Of a stretch of 64,000 bases of DNA, positions 32,219 to 44,608 are shown piece after piece. The translations under genes and the position numbers were made by a program. A model generated the notes under the pieces. It ran no database searches. It saw nothing but the letters and a program-made list of their open reading frames with translations, and had not been told where the DNA came from. The stretch is from Leptodontidium sp. MPI-SDFR-AT-0119. Lineage: Eukaryota > Ascomycota > Leotiomycetes > Helotiales > Leptodontidiaceae. The stretch covers positions 1 through 64,000 of the forward strand of contig JAHLEZ010000023.1 of assembly GCA_020726505.1 (NCBI GenBank). The letters run 5' to 3'. Positions within the stretch are counted from its first letter, which is position 1, and every line of letters begins with the position of its first letter.

Positions 32219-32909
32219 TGTTGATATTGCAAAGGTGCGGCTAAAGATCCTGGTTGTCAAAATACGCCCAGAAGCGAAATGGATCTGTCGAGAAGGGGTT
32301 CTGCTGTTTGACGTTTTCAAATGAGAATGCCATGAAGAGTAAAGCCTCTGGCCGTAGTATGAGTTTAGCTCAGGACTCGTGTCACCAATGGTATGGGGCA
32401 CTAGTTAATATGTACCTGGCATAACTCATGTTTCCACACAATGATCTCGTCTCGTCCGAAGACGACTGTTGGAATAAGTATGTCGCTCGTCAGATATTTC
32501 GAAAATTGGCCAAACAAGGCCGGCTATAGACCCGAGCTCCTGCGAAGGTTTTTCTCCTTTCCTGGTACTGTCAAAATGTTCTCGTAGGCTGACATGCGCG
32601 AGATATTATTATGACAACCCCATCCATGTGTTGTCGTGTTCATAATGTTGGCAATTTATCCAAACTCCAACCCACTCAGCTAGAGACAACGTGATACATC
32701 ATCAAGCCATCAAGGCACCGAGTCCCCCAAATTCTACCAACGAGAACTTATGTCTGCCCCGACAAGATCAGAAAGCGCGGCAGTAAACGTCAATTAAAGT
32801 CTCTAGATGCTATCAGGGTTCTTGAGCACCCTCTCCCTTCCTGGATGCCTTGACTCGAAAACTCTCCCAAGCTACTACATGGAAATATCTTAATTTGTCC
32901 CTCTTGACT
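32219..32909. other. Intergenic, no gene seen
   Basis: 0.69 kb between the short regulator-like gene and the N-terminal-domain relic. Broken frames only; the plus-strand frame continuing past the regulator stop shows no family similarity. Confidence 0.4.
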
Positions 32910-33200
32910 ATGGATCCCTTGAGTATTAGCGCCTCGGTGTTGACTGTAATCGCAGCTACGGTTACAACGATAAAGACGCTCAATGAGACACCGTGGGACG
33001 ATACAAGGGTCGCGAAAAAACATTGGCTAGACTGCAAGGCGGTCTCTGACTCTCTATGACCTTGTCAGCATTTTGAAATCGTTGGAAGAGACCACTGCCT
33101 TGACGAGAGGAGAATGGCTGGGGAGTGGACTGAGGAGGATGAAGAGTGGCAGAAGTGTCCCGTCCGCCAGGGTTCTCGGATCTCGAAAGCTAAGAGAGCT
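32910..33200 (+). pseudogene. Relic of a PigL_N-type (NACHT/ankyrin protein) N-terminal domain
   Basis: MDPLSISASVLTVIAATVTTIKTL (frame of 32910) is the standard opening of a fungal N-terminal domain found ahead of ankyrin or NACHT-type NLR-like modules. The match then jumps frame: RYKGREKTLARLQGGL is read from about 32998 and ends at TGA, and LYDLVSILKSLEETTAL continues in a third frame from about 33050. The three pieces are collinear with the intact domain, so at least two indels have broken it. No NACHT, ankyrin or repeat region follows. I read it as a small degraded copy, not a gene. Confidence 0.65.
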
Positions 33201-36200
33201 ATGGATGGATGGAAGACTTGCTACACACTAGAAAAGCATATGACTCGCAACGCAACTCTGGGAAGTCAATCGACGAATGATAGCGATCGTCAGTCAGTCA
33301 GTCAGAAGTCAGTCTGTTGACTTTCAAATCTGAAACGTTCCATACGGCTTTTTGAGGTTCATGGTTCTGCTATTTGGAGCCGGATGGTTGGCTGTTTGTT
33401 GATCTGGTTGCGGTGTTCTGTTCAGACTTCATTCAGTAGACACTTACTAGACTATTTAGCATCGGACCGACACCGGCTGGACGGCATCTCACAGACTCCC
33501 TTCGACGATTCGTTTCCTTCACACGGACTCACCTTTCCCCTCCGCTCCGTCCCTAGCCTACCGAAACTCGAAACGCACTTACCTACCACTTGTCTTGTCA
33601 GTGACAGTAGCATCGTCATCCTCACTTTCTAGCTTTTATTTTGAAACATAGCTTCTGAACTATATGGAGATGCGGTATACCTGATCTGGAAAATGAACAG
33701 CGACCACGACGCCTATAATCAAAGGAGAGGTGTACTCGTTAAGGTCAGCTTGCTGTCTCTCTTACCCCTCCTCAAGTCTTCACAGTTCAGTTCACACAGA
33801 CCCCGCTCTAGCTCTACCTCCCAACGTCAAATCAGCATCAGCACACGCAAGCGAAACACCGCCCAGAACCCAAAAACATACACTCTTCCTCTTCTGGACG
33901 AACAAGTCGTTTCCAGCGTCTTCTTCAAACTTACCAAACTATTTCTCTTAAGTTCTAATCCAAAGAGAGGAAGATCTGAAGTTCGAAAGAAGCGCCGTGC
34001 AGCTCAACAGCTTACCAGCTTACCAGACAAGCATCCCGGTTTGTTATGGTGCCATCTACGTGATCATTGGCTGCGTACGGGCTCGAATCGGCACCAATGC
34101 TCCGTTTCAACTTCCAGGGCTGGACTTCCCAGGGTTTGTGTGTGTGTGCGTGCTTGAAGTGGATGCGATGCGGTGGTAATTATTTTCCGAAAGGTCTGTG
34201 CCGAGCATCGGGGCTTTTCGTTTCTCTGCGTGGCATGGCATGGCGGTTGAGATTGAGATGAGATGAGATTGAGGGCGGCTGAGAGATGGGATGGATGGCT
34301 GGATGGAGAGTCATGAAGTTGAAGCCTGAAGCAGGTACGCAGGCATTCATACATAAATTCACATGCTTAAGTGCAGTACCTGCAGCATTTGCTATTTAGG
34401 GATGAGGAAGCGACTTCGTAACGGGCGAGTATGGCATGATATGCAAAGGATGTCTTCCGCGAAGATGCAGCTGGAGGGATCTGTACTGCACGACAGCTGA
34501 ATAAGATGAAATGAGGAGGAACAAGCAAAGACGACGTCATGCGAAGAGGACGGATTGATTCCTTTTCCTTTCCTTGCGAAATTGCGTTTATTGGTTGAGG
34601 CCTTGACGGGAATCCTTCTGGGGTGAAAAAGTAATTACCGATAGACGGATGGGTAAGCTGGGAAGTTTGAGAGTTGGAGCTGGAGCTTGGAAGTTGGATG
34701 AGATGAGGCCAGACTGTTGTCCTTCGGTGTGGAACCGTTAAGTTTGAAAAAATTGGATACGATTGCTAATATTCTTGTATCGTGGATCTAACTGACATCA
34801 AGATCGCATCTCCATCGGCACTTCCCAGGGTCTGGAATCTGGATGGGGGAGACGGACAGGATGCTTACCCCTCTCCCAGCAGCAGGCTGCATCAGTAGCA
34901 TCATTTCATATCCCCAAGGCTGAGTGATTTATTCTTTGCAGAAAAAGCCAAGGGATCGGGTCTCACTGATTGCGTCTTCGATCGATAGATCGATTGAATT
35001 TGACTGACAGGAAATGCAAAGCCATGAAGCAGCAGCCCCCTTACTCCCTTTCCCTGTTCAAGACCCTTTCCTATACGGGAATTTGGTTTGTTTCTTTGTA
35101 CTCTCCATTGCATTGAAGCTGGGGGAAATATTGAAAATTGATCCCTTGCATGTATGCCCAGCGTTTCCGCAATGCATTGTTAATTGTTATTGTTATGATA
35201 ACTTGTTTGCTTTTCAATCAAAACAACGGAAAGTCAATAAAGACCCATTCATAACAAAAACAAAAACAACAACAACAACAATAATAATACTGATAATAAT
35301 TATTCTCCTTCGTGCTCCACCAGATCCACAGGTTTGCTCCACGATCCCTAGGCCCGCGCGGGCTTGGCTCCACGATGATGGATGATGCGAGAAATAAGCG
35401 GGGAGGAGATGAGATGAGATGAGCTTTGCGTTCCTTTCCCATCGAACCTTCTCCCGTGTTCTCCTACCTCTTCAGGTGGGTGAGACAAGAATCTTCCTTG
35501 TTGCATCGCAGAAATCGAAGAAAAATGAAATGAGGTTCTCCATCCCAACGCTTCCCTTCCACCCAAGCTCCAAGATTCAACCCCACTTACCGTCTCCGCA
35601 CGCTCACTTCACTTGCCGTACCTGCGTCTGGACATGACAAGACAGGACAGGTATTCGAAATTCTAAGTTTTTCGGTAAGTTGGTTCAGGAACGACAATGC
35701 CTGCTCATCCGGATTACAGGGCGAGTGAGTGTCAAGCCCAATGGAGATATATTTTAGACTTTTACTGTACAGGATGGTAGAAGAGGACGGGTAGGAAAGT
35801 AAAAATGGGGTGAGATCGGCCTTTCTCTCTTCTTTCTCCCTTCGATCTGAGTTTACTTGTGATGTAAAACATCGGGGATGCGGCATTGGATGGATTCGTT
35901 TTGTTTGAATTGAGTTCAGTTCAGTTGAGTTGAGTTGAGAGAGCACTTGGACTATCATTCTCTCCTCTCATCTCGCAAGATTCATCCCATCCCATTCTTG
36001 GCCAAATACCTCCAAGAAAGTACTACAATATTGGGTATGAAAAAGGACTGTACAGTAGACAAATAAGGCAGACAATTTTCTATTAGGAAGGACTGCCAGA
36101 ACGTTTCAAAAAACGTGACCTCCAATCGCATGCATCTTCCAGGTTTTATCTGGCACAACTTTCAGCAAGTAAGCAAAGTATTGCGCAAGGATGAGATGCC

Positions 36201-37828
36201 TCGAATATGGACCATGGATTGATCGCCCATGGCTTGATCCCTGTGGCAGACATCACATCACCACTGGACGGAATACCCACAGGGCATGGTCCCCTGCATC
36301 TCATCCATCGATCGAGCCATCATCCCATCCATCCCTCCCTGCACACCTCACTAACCTAACTTCCTGGACTCGCAGCCCGCAAGCACCACAAGCGTCTGAC
36401 TGCTGCAGACAGACAGAGAGACTTGATGCTGCAAGTCCACTCACTAACCGTTACTTCACTGAATGCTCTGCAGCCAACTGACTAGTAAAGGCTACGTGGA
36501 AGTCAGTGCGATATGCACAGAAAAACGGCCCAAATGCAGGAACAGCCGGAATATCCATCCCCTCCACTGCAAAGTTCCCCCAAGCCCAGAGCTCAGAGCC
36601 TAGACAGAGCTTGCGCAGGGAGGATGCATGCTGAGGATGCGCTGAAGCTGGAGCTGGAGCTTGAGCTCGGGCTGGCTTGGGCGGGGGAGCCAGAAGCCCA
36701 GAGGGCCCAGAGCTCACAGCACCCACTCCACTGAACACCACATACGCAAAGAAAGAGATCCATTCCATCATAACAAATGCGAACAGACCACACACGCACT
36801 CATATCAGAGGGCTTATTATGATAATAAACAAAATAAAAACATGACTACTGCATTTCCCATAGCTCTACAGTAGCTCCCGTCCCTCCTCTCTTGTTTTCT
36901 TTTTCTTTCTTTTCTTCTGCTTCTGCCTCCCCTCCTCATCCTTCTCTTCACTTGACTTGGCTTCGTCTTGTGTCCCCTCCTCACAATTCAACTTCAGAAA
37001 CTCCAAACCCAAACCCAAACCAAAACCCGAACCCCTCTATTCGCTCTGGCAGGCAGACAGACGGCAGCGGTTAGGGAAAAAACTTTATACTTGTACTTAA
37101 AACATACCTTCTTCAACGGCTTCTCACCCAACTCGCTCACTTACTGGTCACTACTGTCGCTACCTTTCCGTCAACGACCGTTAAAACGACCCCGCGGCTG
37201 GCACTGGCACTCCCACACTCACTCAGTCACTACCTCATCTACCCGAAATAAACGGCGCAGACTACCACGACTATCTACCTACCAACCTGACACTCTCAAT
37301 CAATCAAAATCCTCACACAACCAATCATCATACCGACCCAATCAAAGATTCCACAACCTTACACAACACCTATCCCGTCATATCGCTTCCACCGGACACA
37401 CGGCTGGCAGCATTCCATACCCTACCATATCCATACCCATACCAAACCCATCAATTCTTCCCCCCCCCCTCCGATCCGAAAGAAGACGAAAAGATAGTCG
37501 AGAAGAGCCAATTCAATTCAATTCTCGCGACACTGCCTAAATAGCTTCCCTACCAATACCTCAAAATCTCGTCACCCAATATCAGACACACCCTCATCCA
37601 CACATACATACACAGACGGAAAAAGCTGGACCGCCAACATCTTTCTTTCTCCCTTCTCACAATCGGAAATTCAATTCCAATCAGGACCCAATCGGAGTTG
37701 GAATTTTACTTTCTGTCTCCTCCTATCCAGTTTGCTTTTCAGGGCTTGCAATCTTGGTTTCTTTCCTTCTTTTCCATCCAGGTTCCAAGTTCCAGGTCCA
37801 GGTCCAGGTCCGGGTTCATATCCAGGAT

Positions 37829-37846
37829 AATAATAATATTATTATT
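37829..37846. repeat. Perfect AT palindrome
   Basis: AATAATAATATTATTATT is identical to its reverse complement. It may be only a product of trinucleotide slippage, in a possible leader region 1.26 kb before the four-TM gene. Confidence 0.8.
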
Positions 37847-39016
37847 CGTTTTGGTATTACAGGGATTCCTTCGAACCAAAAAAGTTCTGGTTGGGTAGAG
37901 CGCAGCCCTAGGGACCCCCCGCCATCTGCCCCCGGTTCACGCGACGCGTTGAGGCTCGACCACCCAACCATCCACTCGGAGGAAAGAAAGTTGTTTATCC
38001 CCCTCCATCCCCTCCCCGCCGAACACTCACCCACCCTCCTCAGAAATATTCCGTCCCCCAGATATTCTGGATTTCTCAGATTCTCCAAACTACATTTCTC
38101 GCGTGGTGCAGGATAAACCAATACAACAAAAAAAGAGGAACGGCCCAGCTTGCTTGCCTTTTCGTGAGTTCGACTTTTTTACGCACATCCGGCTTTCGGT
38201 TCCGGTTAATTCAGCCTTGCGCTTGTTCTTGTTTAAGCTTCGCCTCCCCCCAGGATCCAGTCGCGTAAGCCCTTGGTGGGGGTTTTGTATAAACACGATT
38301 CCTCTACATCAAGGCCGGCACACGAGGAGCAAGGGAAAGGGAAGGAAAGGGAGAAGAAGGGGAAGAAGAGAACCCACCCCGTTGAACGACGTCTGGAAAT
38401 CTACATCATCCGCCCACCCTTCCGTATTGCATTCACCCTATCTATCTTCCCGACTTATCACTGTACCCAGCCAGGCCTAGCTGGCGACCGACCTGTCACC
38501 GACCGATCTTAAGACGTTTTTCGACTTACGACTGCGGCAAGACGAAAATTGAAAACGCAGAAGGCCTGTCTGCCACGCGATACGTAGTCGTCCACTGGTC
38601 ACCTACTTCCTGCAGGCTTCCGGGCAATCCATGTACGGCTTTCAAGCGACAGCGTCTCACATCTCTGGAACCTGTAATCCAACCAGATCTTCTGAAGCGG
38701 ATTAACCCTAACCGGGCGAGCACAAAAGGCAACCCTATTCCGACACTGACAGAAATTGGGTGTTTGGTGGGACACTTGTGTACAAGAACACAACCCTAAA
38801 GCAACTAGGAAGTGAGATTGGAACACCTGGTGAAACCCTCGAAAACCTTGGGGAGAGTCGAAGAACTTGTGGGAACCGACGGAAAGTCCTTTGAAAGGGC
38901 CGTCGTTCCAATATTCTCTAGTTCTCGTGGGTGTTGTGGTCGAAGCTCAAGACATTGCTTGCTTGTCGTCGTTCGTTTGAGTCTCCAACAACACCTTCCC
39001 GGACGCGCCAACTCTT

Positions 39017-39022
39017 TATATA
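39017..39022 (+). promoter_or_regulatory. TATA-like element upstream of the four-TM gene
   Basis: TATATA (in CTTTATATACC) 83 bp before the ATG at 39105, in a C/T-rich promoter. Good spacing for a fungal TATA box with a CT-rich start region after it. Confidence 0.35.
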
Positions 39023-39104
39023 CCTCTCACCCCTCTCAAACCTGTTTCACAGGAGCGCGTCATTTCATCCTCCCAAGTACCACTCATTATCGTTCCCTGT
39101 CGCA

Positions 39105-40541
39105 ATGGGATTCAGTCGCGCCTTGCCTCTGGCGCTCGGCGCATTGGCAGTATCCAGTGGGGTTGCCATGTTGACATTCGACATCATATTCGCGGTCACT
39201 CTGTCTCGGGATTCGTCAATGGTCAAAACGACTGTGGTAGCAACGGTCGCGTCGGGGTTGGGCGCAGTGACCGTTGCTTTGTTACTACTCCTGCTAGGAA
39301 GGCAGGTTCGATATCGGAATGGAGCCCACATTCAGGATTTTGGGCACGGGAGACAGCACACCTACTTGTTGGCTGGGTTTGGGGGAGTTTTTGGAATCCT
39401 GTCTGGGGTGGCGTCGGCGATCTTGTTGGGATTCATGAGGGCAAGGGACGACCTTCCGAAACGAACCATCACTTCATCAACGAAGACTTTGGTGATCGCT
39501 GCCTTTATCATCTGGGCCATTTTTCTACTCTCGGAAGCAGTATTTATAATCTGTATGGTTATCATCCAACGCAAGGACTTCCAACAACAAATCCAGACCT
39601 ATGATCCCGAAGCCCAGGCACAAAATGAATCCGAGATGATGGAATCGACGAGACCACGAGCTTCCAGTGTGCAAAAAAGTATGGGTCACCGAGGAACTCC
39701 TTCGATTGAATCTCCGCCACCATCTAGCGGTCGGTCGCGAGCTGGATCTGACACAATGTCCTCATTTCGATCATCGTTTTCCCAAGTTGTACGACCTATC
39801 AGCTCCAAGACCAAGCTCATTTCGCACAACCATAGGTCTCCATATAGGCCACAGTCCATCGAATCGAACCACCGTGAAACGATTGTGTCGATTGAGGACG
39901 GCTTCGACTCGTGGGATACCTCTGCTGTGGATGCGGAGTCGAGAGAAGCGGTCGCATCGGCCTCGCCAACTCCACCTCGATTCTTAGAAACAATCCCAGC
40001 GAGCCCTACAACCAGCAGAAGCGCAAGTCCTGGGTTCCCTCTAGATTTGGAGCCTCCCAAGTCGCGGAAGAGGAGTCGAAGTTACAGTCCAGCGAACAGC
40101 TCCAGGGACCTTTCCAAAGCAGTTCGAACGCAGAGTCCAACGGAGAGTGTGAACAGTGAAGCGCATATCCATCCATTATTCCGGACCGATTCACCAACAC
40201 CGCCTCCTGCTGCTACACCAGGAACAATAGTCACAGCGGCTCCGGGGGCCGGTCAATTGATATCCGATCGACAAAGTATCCGATCGATACACCGTATGAG
40301 GAGTGGAAGTCTGCCTTCAAGTCCAAGTCCACTGGTTCACAGTGCCAGCTTGGATAGCATTCGACTGGCGATAGAAAGGGAAGAGTTGGAGAGGTTGGAG
40401 GAAGTTGGAGGAGAGAGGACCTTGACACCACCGATTCCTGACTTCGTTCTACATGGCGGACCAAGGAACAGCATGCAGGCCTATAATTCGAGGAGGAAGC
40501 CAGCGGGCTTGGGCATTGTTGGTGAGGTGCGGGACGCATAA
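39105..40541 (+). CDS. Four-TM membrane protein with long disordered tail
   Basis: Single exon, 478 residues. The start MGFSRALPLALGALAVSSGVA is the first ATG of the frame. Four hydrophobic segments lie at about 7-33, 40-65, 86-110 and 126-152 (for example TTVVATVASGLGAVTVALLLLLLG and LVIAAFIIWAIFLLSEAVFIICMVI), a tetraspan/MARVEL-like topology; I cannot assign it to MARVEL with certainty. From residue about 155 the protein is disordered and rich in Ser, Pro and Arg (SPTPPRFLETIPASPTTSRS, RKRSRSYSPANSSRD), with many SP/TP sites that suggest phosphorylation, ending in a helical EREELERLEEV segment. No enzyme motif. Function unknown; plasma membrane is a guess. Confidence 0.75.
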   Translation: MGFSRALPLALGALAVSSGVAMLTFDIIFAVTLSRDSSMVKTTVVATVASGLGAVTVALLLLLLGRQVRYRNGAHIQDFGHGRQHTYLLAGFGGVFGILSGVASAILLGFMRARDDLPKRTITSSTKTLVIAAFIIWAIFLLSEAVFIICMVIIQRKDFQQQIQTYDPEAQAQNESEMMESTRPRASSVQKSMGHRGTPSIESPPPSSGRSRAGSDTMSSFRSSFSQVVRPISSKTKLISHNHRSPYRPQSIESNHRETIVSIEDGFDSWDTSAVDAESREAVASASPTPPRFLETIPASPTTSRSASPGFPLDLEPPKSRKRSRSYSPANSSRDLSKAVRTQSPTESVNSEAHIHPLFRTDSPTPPPAATPGTIVTAAPGAGQLISDRQSIRSIHRMRSGSLPSSPSPLVHSASLDSIRLAIEREELERLEEVGGERTLTPPIPDFVLHGGPRNSMQAYNSRRKPAGLGIVGEVRDA

Positions 40542-41673
40542 ACGAAGGAAAGGTCTCTTGATGAGAGATGACGGCTCGACGCCATACGAATTCCCTTGTT
40601 GCATGCATGTATGATGGATACCATGATGTTAGCGTGGCGTTTGATTTACAAAACCAGATATACCTTAGTGCCTAACGAAATAAAGATATTCAAGAATACT
40701 TGTCGGAGTTTGCTGGAGATTGAGAGGTGAAGCTGGTGACTTGAAAAAGTGACAAATGGAATAGTTCCTGGCAAATGTGCAAACCGTCCTGACCTACCTG
40801 CTCCATCATCAAGCATCGCACAGTAGATGCACGATGTATATCCTCAATTAGCATATGCCTGATGCTTGGCTTCGGGATTTGTTTGCGAAGGGACTCAAGA
40901 TCTGCTGTGAGGCAGTGGAAGATGCCCCTTGCGGACCAAGACTGTTAGGTTCCTTGCCTCGTCAGCCATCTCCATCCGTTGTATAGACCATGATGTGGAT
41001 AGTTGTATGTCGCCGTCTGCCTACCTAGGTATGGCAAAGAGGATTGCTCGGGGTCGAGAGCTTATGCAGTAGCATCATCACCAGACAAGGCTGAGATTGT
41101 CAACCCCGCAATTGATGATTCACCGCCATGCGACAGACAACTGGCTATGAATGCTGGTGCTTTCTTTCCTTGGGTGATGGAGAGTCTTCCTGGTAGGATG
41201 GATGGATGGTGAAGATGTCTGGTGGCAGTGATGCGCATTCAATAGATGCCGAGAGAATTGCTGCGATTCAATTCGATTGATCCACGGTTGTCACTCCGGA
41301 AGGCTGACAGAAGAGGGAGAATGGAATCATTTGGTAGTGACGGGAGGAAGCATGGCATGGAGCTGCGTGGACGAAGGTTGCCTCGTCTAGCGTGAGAGCC
41401 GACCCAGGAAGCGCCGCCGCCTGGCCCGTGCCTTCCTTCGCCTTGCCTCTGCCTTTGCCTCCATCTGGATCCTCAACTCCTCTGACTGAACTTCCACCTT
41501 CCACCTTCCACTCCGTCCCTCTTCCTCTTCCCTTCCTCCATCTTTTGAAGCAAGCCAACACAAACACCTTCGACTTCACCACCTGGCCCTTCAACAGAGA
41601 CCCAACCCTCATCCACAACACTACATCGCCGTCCTCCTCTCGTTGCAGTGCCGTACACTGTCCAGTCGCAAAC
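40542..41673. other. Intergenic, no gene seen
   Basis: 1.13 kb between the four-TM gene and RAD23. Short frames only. The last 250 bp are CT-rich, as expected for the RAD23 promoter. Confidence 0.45.
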
Positions 41674-43215
41674 ATGAAGCTCACTTTCAAGGTATGCCTC
41701 CAAGCATACTGCTATTACCCCACCACTTTAGCAACATGTATACTGACTGGGCTCTTGCATTAGGATCTAAAGCAGGCGAAGTTCGTCATCGAAGCTGAGC
41801 CATCAGAGCTGGTACAACCTTCTCCCCCTCCATCTGCCCGCACATTACCCACCCACGCCGTCGCGACCTCCCCTCCCCAACTCTGCTGACTGAGACACAA
41901 ACAGATCTCCGATGTAAAGGAGAAGATCGCCAAGGAGAAGGGATGGGAAACTACACAGCAGAAGCTGATCTACTCTGGTTAGTTGGGCGCTTACTTGGAC
42001 ATGTTGGCGCACAACAGTCTGCTTACAACTTCTAGGCAAGATTCTGCAGGACGCCAACACGGTTGAGTCGTATAACATTGAGGAGAAGGGATTCATTGTC
42101 TGCATGGTCTCAAGGGTATGCTATGGCCCTTTCATTCTGCTTGCGTAGATCTGACTTTCATTTAGCCCAAGGCTGCACCTGCAAGTGCTGCTGCAACCTC
42201 AAAAGCCCCTCCATCCACTCCAGCTGCCCCAGTTGCTGCCTCAACTCCTGCTCCCCCTGCAGCTCCAGCTCAATCTACCTCCTCCGCGCCCGCTATTCCT
42301 GCCACCCCATCCCCCGCTGGTTCAGGCGCCGCTCCCTCCGTTCTTGCGTCGACACCAGGTGGGGCTACGTCTGGAATCTCAATGGGTGCTGAGCGTGCTT
42401 CACAAATTGCCGAGATGGAGAGCATGGGATTCGAGAGAACACAGATCGATGCTGCTATGCGTGCAGCTTTCTACAACTCGGAGCGTGCTATTGAGTATCT
42501 CCTCACAGTAAGTCCATTTGAATAGTTCTTGGGACTGGGCTGACATTTCGCTAGGGTATCCCCGAAAACCTTCAACAAGAGCAAAGAGCCCCAGCACCAC
42601 CTGCTGCTCAGGGTGAGGCTGCCCCAATTGCCGCTCCCGTTAACCAAGGAGGCGATGGTGGTGAGGAGCCAGTGAATCTTTTCGAGGCCGCAGCTCAGGC
42701 TGGTGGTCGTGGTGGTGCCGGAGCGGGTGGCCGTGGAGCAGCTGGGAATTTGTTTGGTGGTGCAGGAGCTGCTGCGGCTGGAGCTGAAGGTCAATTGGGC
42801 AACCTCGATTTCCTCCGAAACAACCCACAATTCCAACAACTCCGCCAAGTCGTCCAACAGCAACCTCAAATGCTTGAACCTATCCTCCAACAAGTTGGCG
42901 CTGGCAACCCACAATTGGCTGCTTTGATCGGTCAACACCCAGAGCAATTCCTTCAACTCTTGAGCGAAGACGGTGATAATGATGCGCCGCTTCCACCAGG
43001 AGCTCAGGCAATCAGTGTCACTGAGGAGGAGCGTGCTGCTATTGAGCGGGTAAGTTCACCTAGCCCAGTTCCATAACATTACTAACATTATGCAGTTATG
43101 TCTTCTTGGATTCCCCCGCGACCAGGCTATCCAGGCATATTTCGCATGTGACAAGAACGAAGAGCTTGCTGCCAACTTCCTCTTCGACCAACCAGATGAT
43201 GACATGGAGATGTGA
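41674..43215 (+). CDS. RAD23: UV excision repair / ubiquitin shuttle protein RAD23
   Basis: Carries ubiquitinated proteins to the proteasome and stabilises the XPC/Rad4 damage sensor in nucleotide excision repair. Seven exons: 41674..41691, 41764..41811, 41905..41977, 42036..42115, 42166..42507, 42555..43049 and 43096..43215; 391 residues, all phases fit. The UBL domain (1-73) starts [20 protein letters not shown] and contains [20 protein letters not shown]. An Ala/Pro-rich linker leads to UBA1 (about 146-187, [20 protein letters not shown]). The XPC-binding domain is at about 270-327 ([20 protein letters not shown], then [21 protein letters not shown]), preceded by a Gly/Ala/Arg-rich linker. 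UBA2 (about 343-386) includes [20 protein letters not shown] and closes the protein. Exon 1 has six codons only. Full domain set and usual length; identification is firm. Confidence 0.95.
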
Positions 43216-44608
43216 AAATACTCATCACTGTCTCTTTTCTTTCTTCTAGCGCTCGCTATTTCCCGCACAGGTCCATGGAATTTTCTCTTGAGTCAGCACA
43301 CAATAGCTAGACAATCATGTAAAAGGCCTGGCTTTTCTCACTTCCTTCCGTGCGATGCCCCCGACCTTAACCTCTCATCGGATGGGGCATTGAATCGTTG
43401 GTTTTTTTGCTCTGCCCCGCTCCGCTCTGCATTCTGCATATTCCCCATTCCATGGAGTGATAGGGATTCGATGCAACATGCAGCTTCCAAAACGAACGAA
43501 TGGATGAATGAATGAATGGGTGGATGGGGTTTGTAGGTGGGAAACCTGGAATGGATGGGACGTTTTGCATGTTCCGTAATGAGAAAAAAATTCATCTGCA
43601 CATCGGTCTTCTTTTACCGTTTTATTGGAAGTAAGTGTTTGTGTGTGTGTGGGAAAGGGTGATTCTGTGATTCTGATTTTGGTTGGTCTTGATCTTTTCT
43701 GGGCTTTGAGGTGAGTAAGGAGGTAGAGAGGTAAGTAATGACTGATATATTGATGTGACAAATCCTTCCATCCGACTATCGACCTACCTACGTAACAAAT
43801 CACTCCGCCCTCCGATCTATAACTCACCTCCCTTGGCCCTTAACCTATGAGTCTATTCCTCGATACATCTCTGCACCTTAAACTCACCACTCACCCCACC
43901 TGACTAAAGTAGACCTGCCTACCTCCTCCACTTGATTATTGCATGCTACCTGGTATACTTATACTCGTGCAAGGACTTATACAAGATAGTTAGTTGTTGG
44001 CTTGAAATTTCTCTTTCTCTTTCTCTTTCTCCTTCCGTTTTCTGAGTTTGATCTTGATCTCAAGCATTGTATTGGATGGTGGTGGATCTACCGTGGGGGC
44101 CTATTTTGGGGGGTTAGGAGCTTGGTGAGTGAGGATTGATTACTGTGTAGGGGGAGGGGGGTTGGACTTCTTGGGGTAGTTGTGGGAAGGGAGGGAAGGC
44201 AGGGATGTGGTGAGGGTGAGGGAAGGGTTAGATGGGTGTATGTATGTATGTATGTATGTTGGGTTATGTTGGGTTACTTGTATGTTGAAAATTTGAAAGG
44301 GAGGTTGGTAGGTCTGGAGTCTGGAGGTCGGGAGGTCGGGAGGCGAAGCTGGGAGTTGGGAAGAGGGGAGGTGTATCTATCCCATGTGGGTGAGTGGAGT
44401 GGCGTCGGGTGGCTTTGTGGGCTGGCAAGGTAAGCAAGTCAGTCATGGTTTTTTTCTCTTCTTCTTTTTTTCTTGGTAAGTGAGGATGGTGGGATGGGAT
44501 GGGATGGGATGGGATGGTTTAATGTTGAGGCCTTTAGGTACTCATATTGATGGGGATGATTGTTTCTGATTAGACTTGACTTGGTGGGAGTAGGCTGGGC
44601 TTGTCTCA
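43216..44608. other. Intergenic, repeat-rich
   Basis: 1.4 kb with many microsatellites: a TG tract near 43634, (CTCTTT)n at about 44008-44031, (TATG)n at about 44237-44260 and (GGGAT)5 at 44491-44515. No gene is supported; the frames reported here are composition artefacts of these repeats. Confidence 0.5.
44491..44517 (+). repeat. (GGGAT)5 tract, G-quadruplex-type sequence
   Basis: Five GGG runs each separated by AT, then GG. Four or more G3 runs with 2-nt loops fit the canonical G-quadruplex pattern on the plus strand. Confidence 0.85.

Larger units (their letters stand above)
33201..39104. other. Gene-poor region with simple repeats
   Basis: 5.9 kb without a supportable gene. It contains a TG-rich stretch near 34138-34150, an (AAC)n/(AAT)n stretch near 35258-35295, CT-rich tracts at 36890-36960 and 37640-37800, CCAGGT repeats near 37777-37815, an 18-bp perfect palindrome at 37829-37846 and long C-rich runs. 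Open frames at 33693-34157 and 36968-37540 are low complexity. The last 2 kb may be a long leader/promoter of the four-TM gene. Confidence 0.4.

Noticed and set aside
33693..34157. 154-codon frame starting MNSDHDAYNQRR
   Set aside because: It starts with ATG but is basic, Ser-rich and low complexity, ending in a TG microsatellite; I judge it chance.
36968..37540. 190-codon plus-strand frame rich in Thr/Gln/Pro/Ser
   Set aside because: Composition follows the CT/CA-rich DNA; no conserved feature.
38931..39104. Extended N-terminus of the four-TM protein
   Set aside because: The upstream codon is GTG, not ATG; the ATG at 39105 directly begins a TM helix and is preceded by a TATA-like run.
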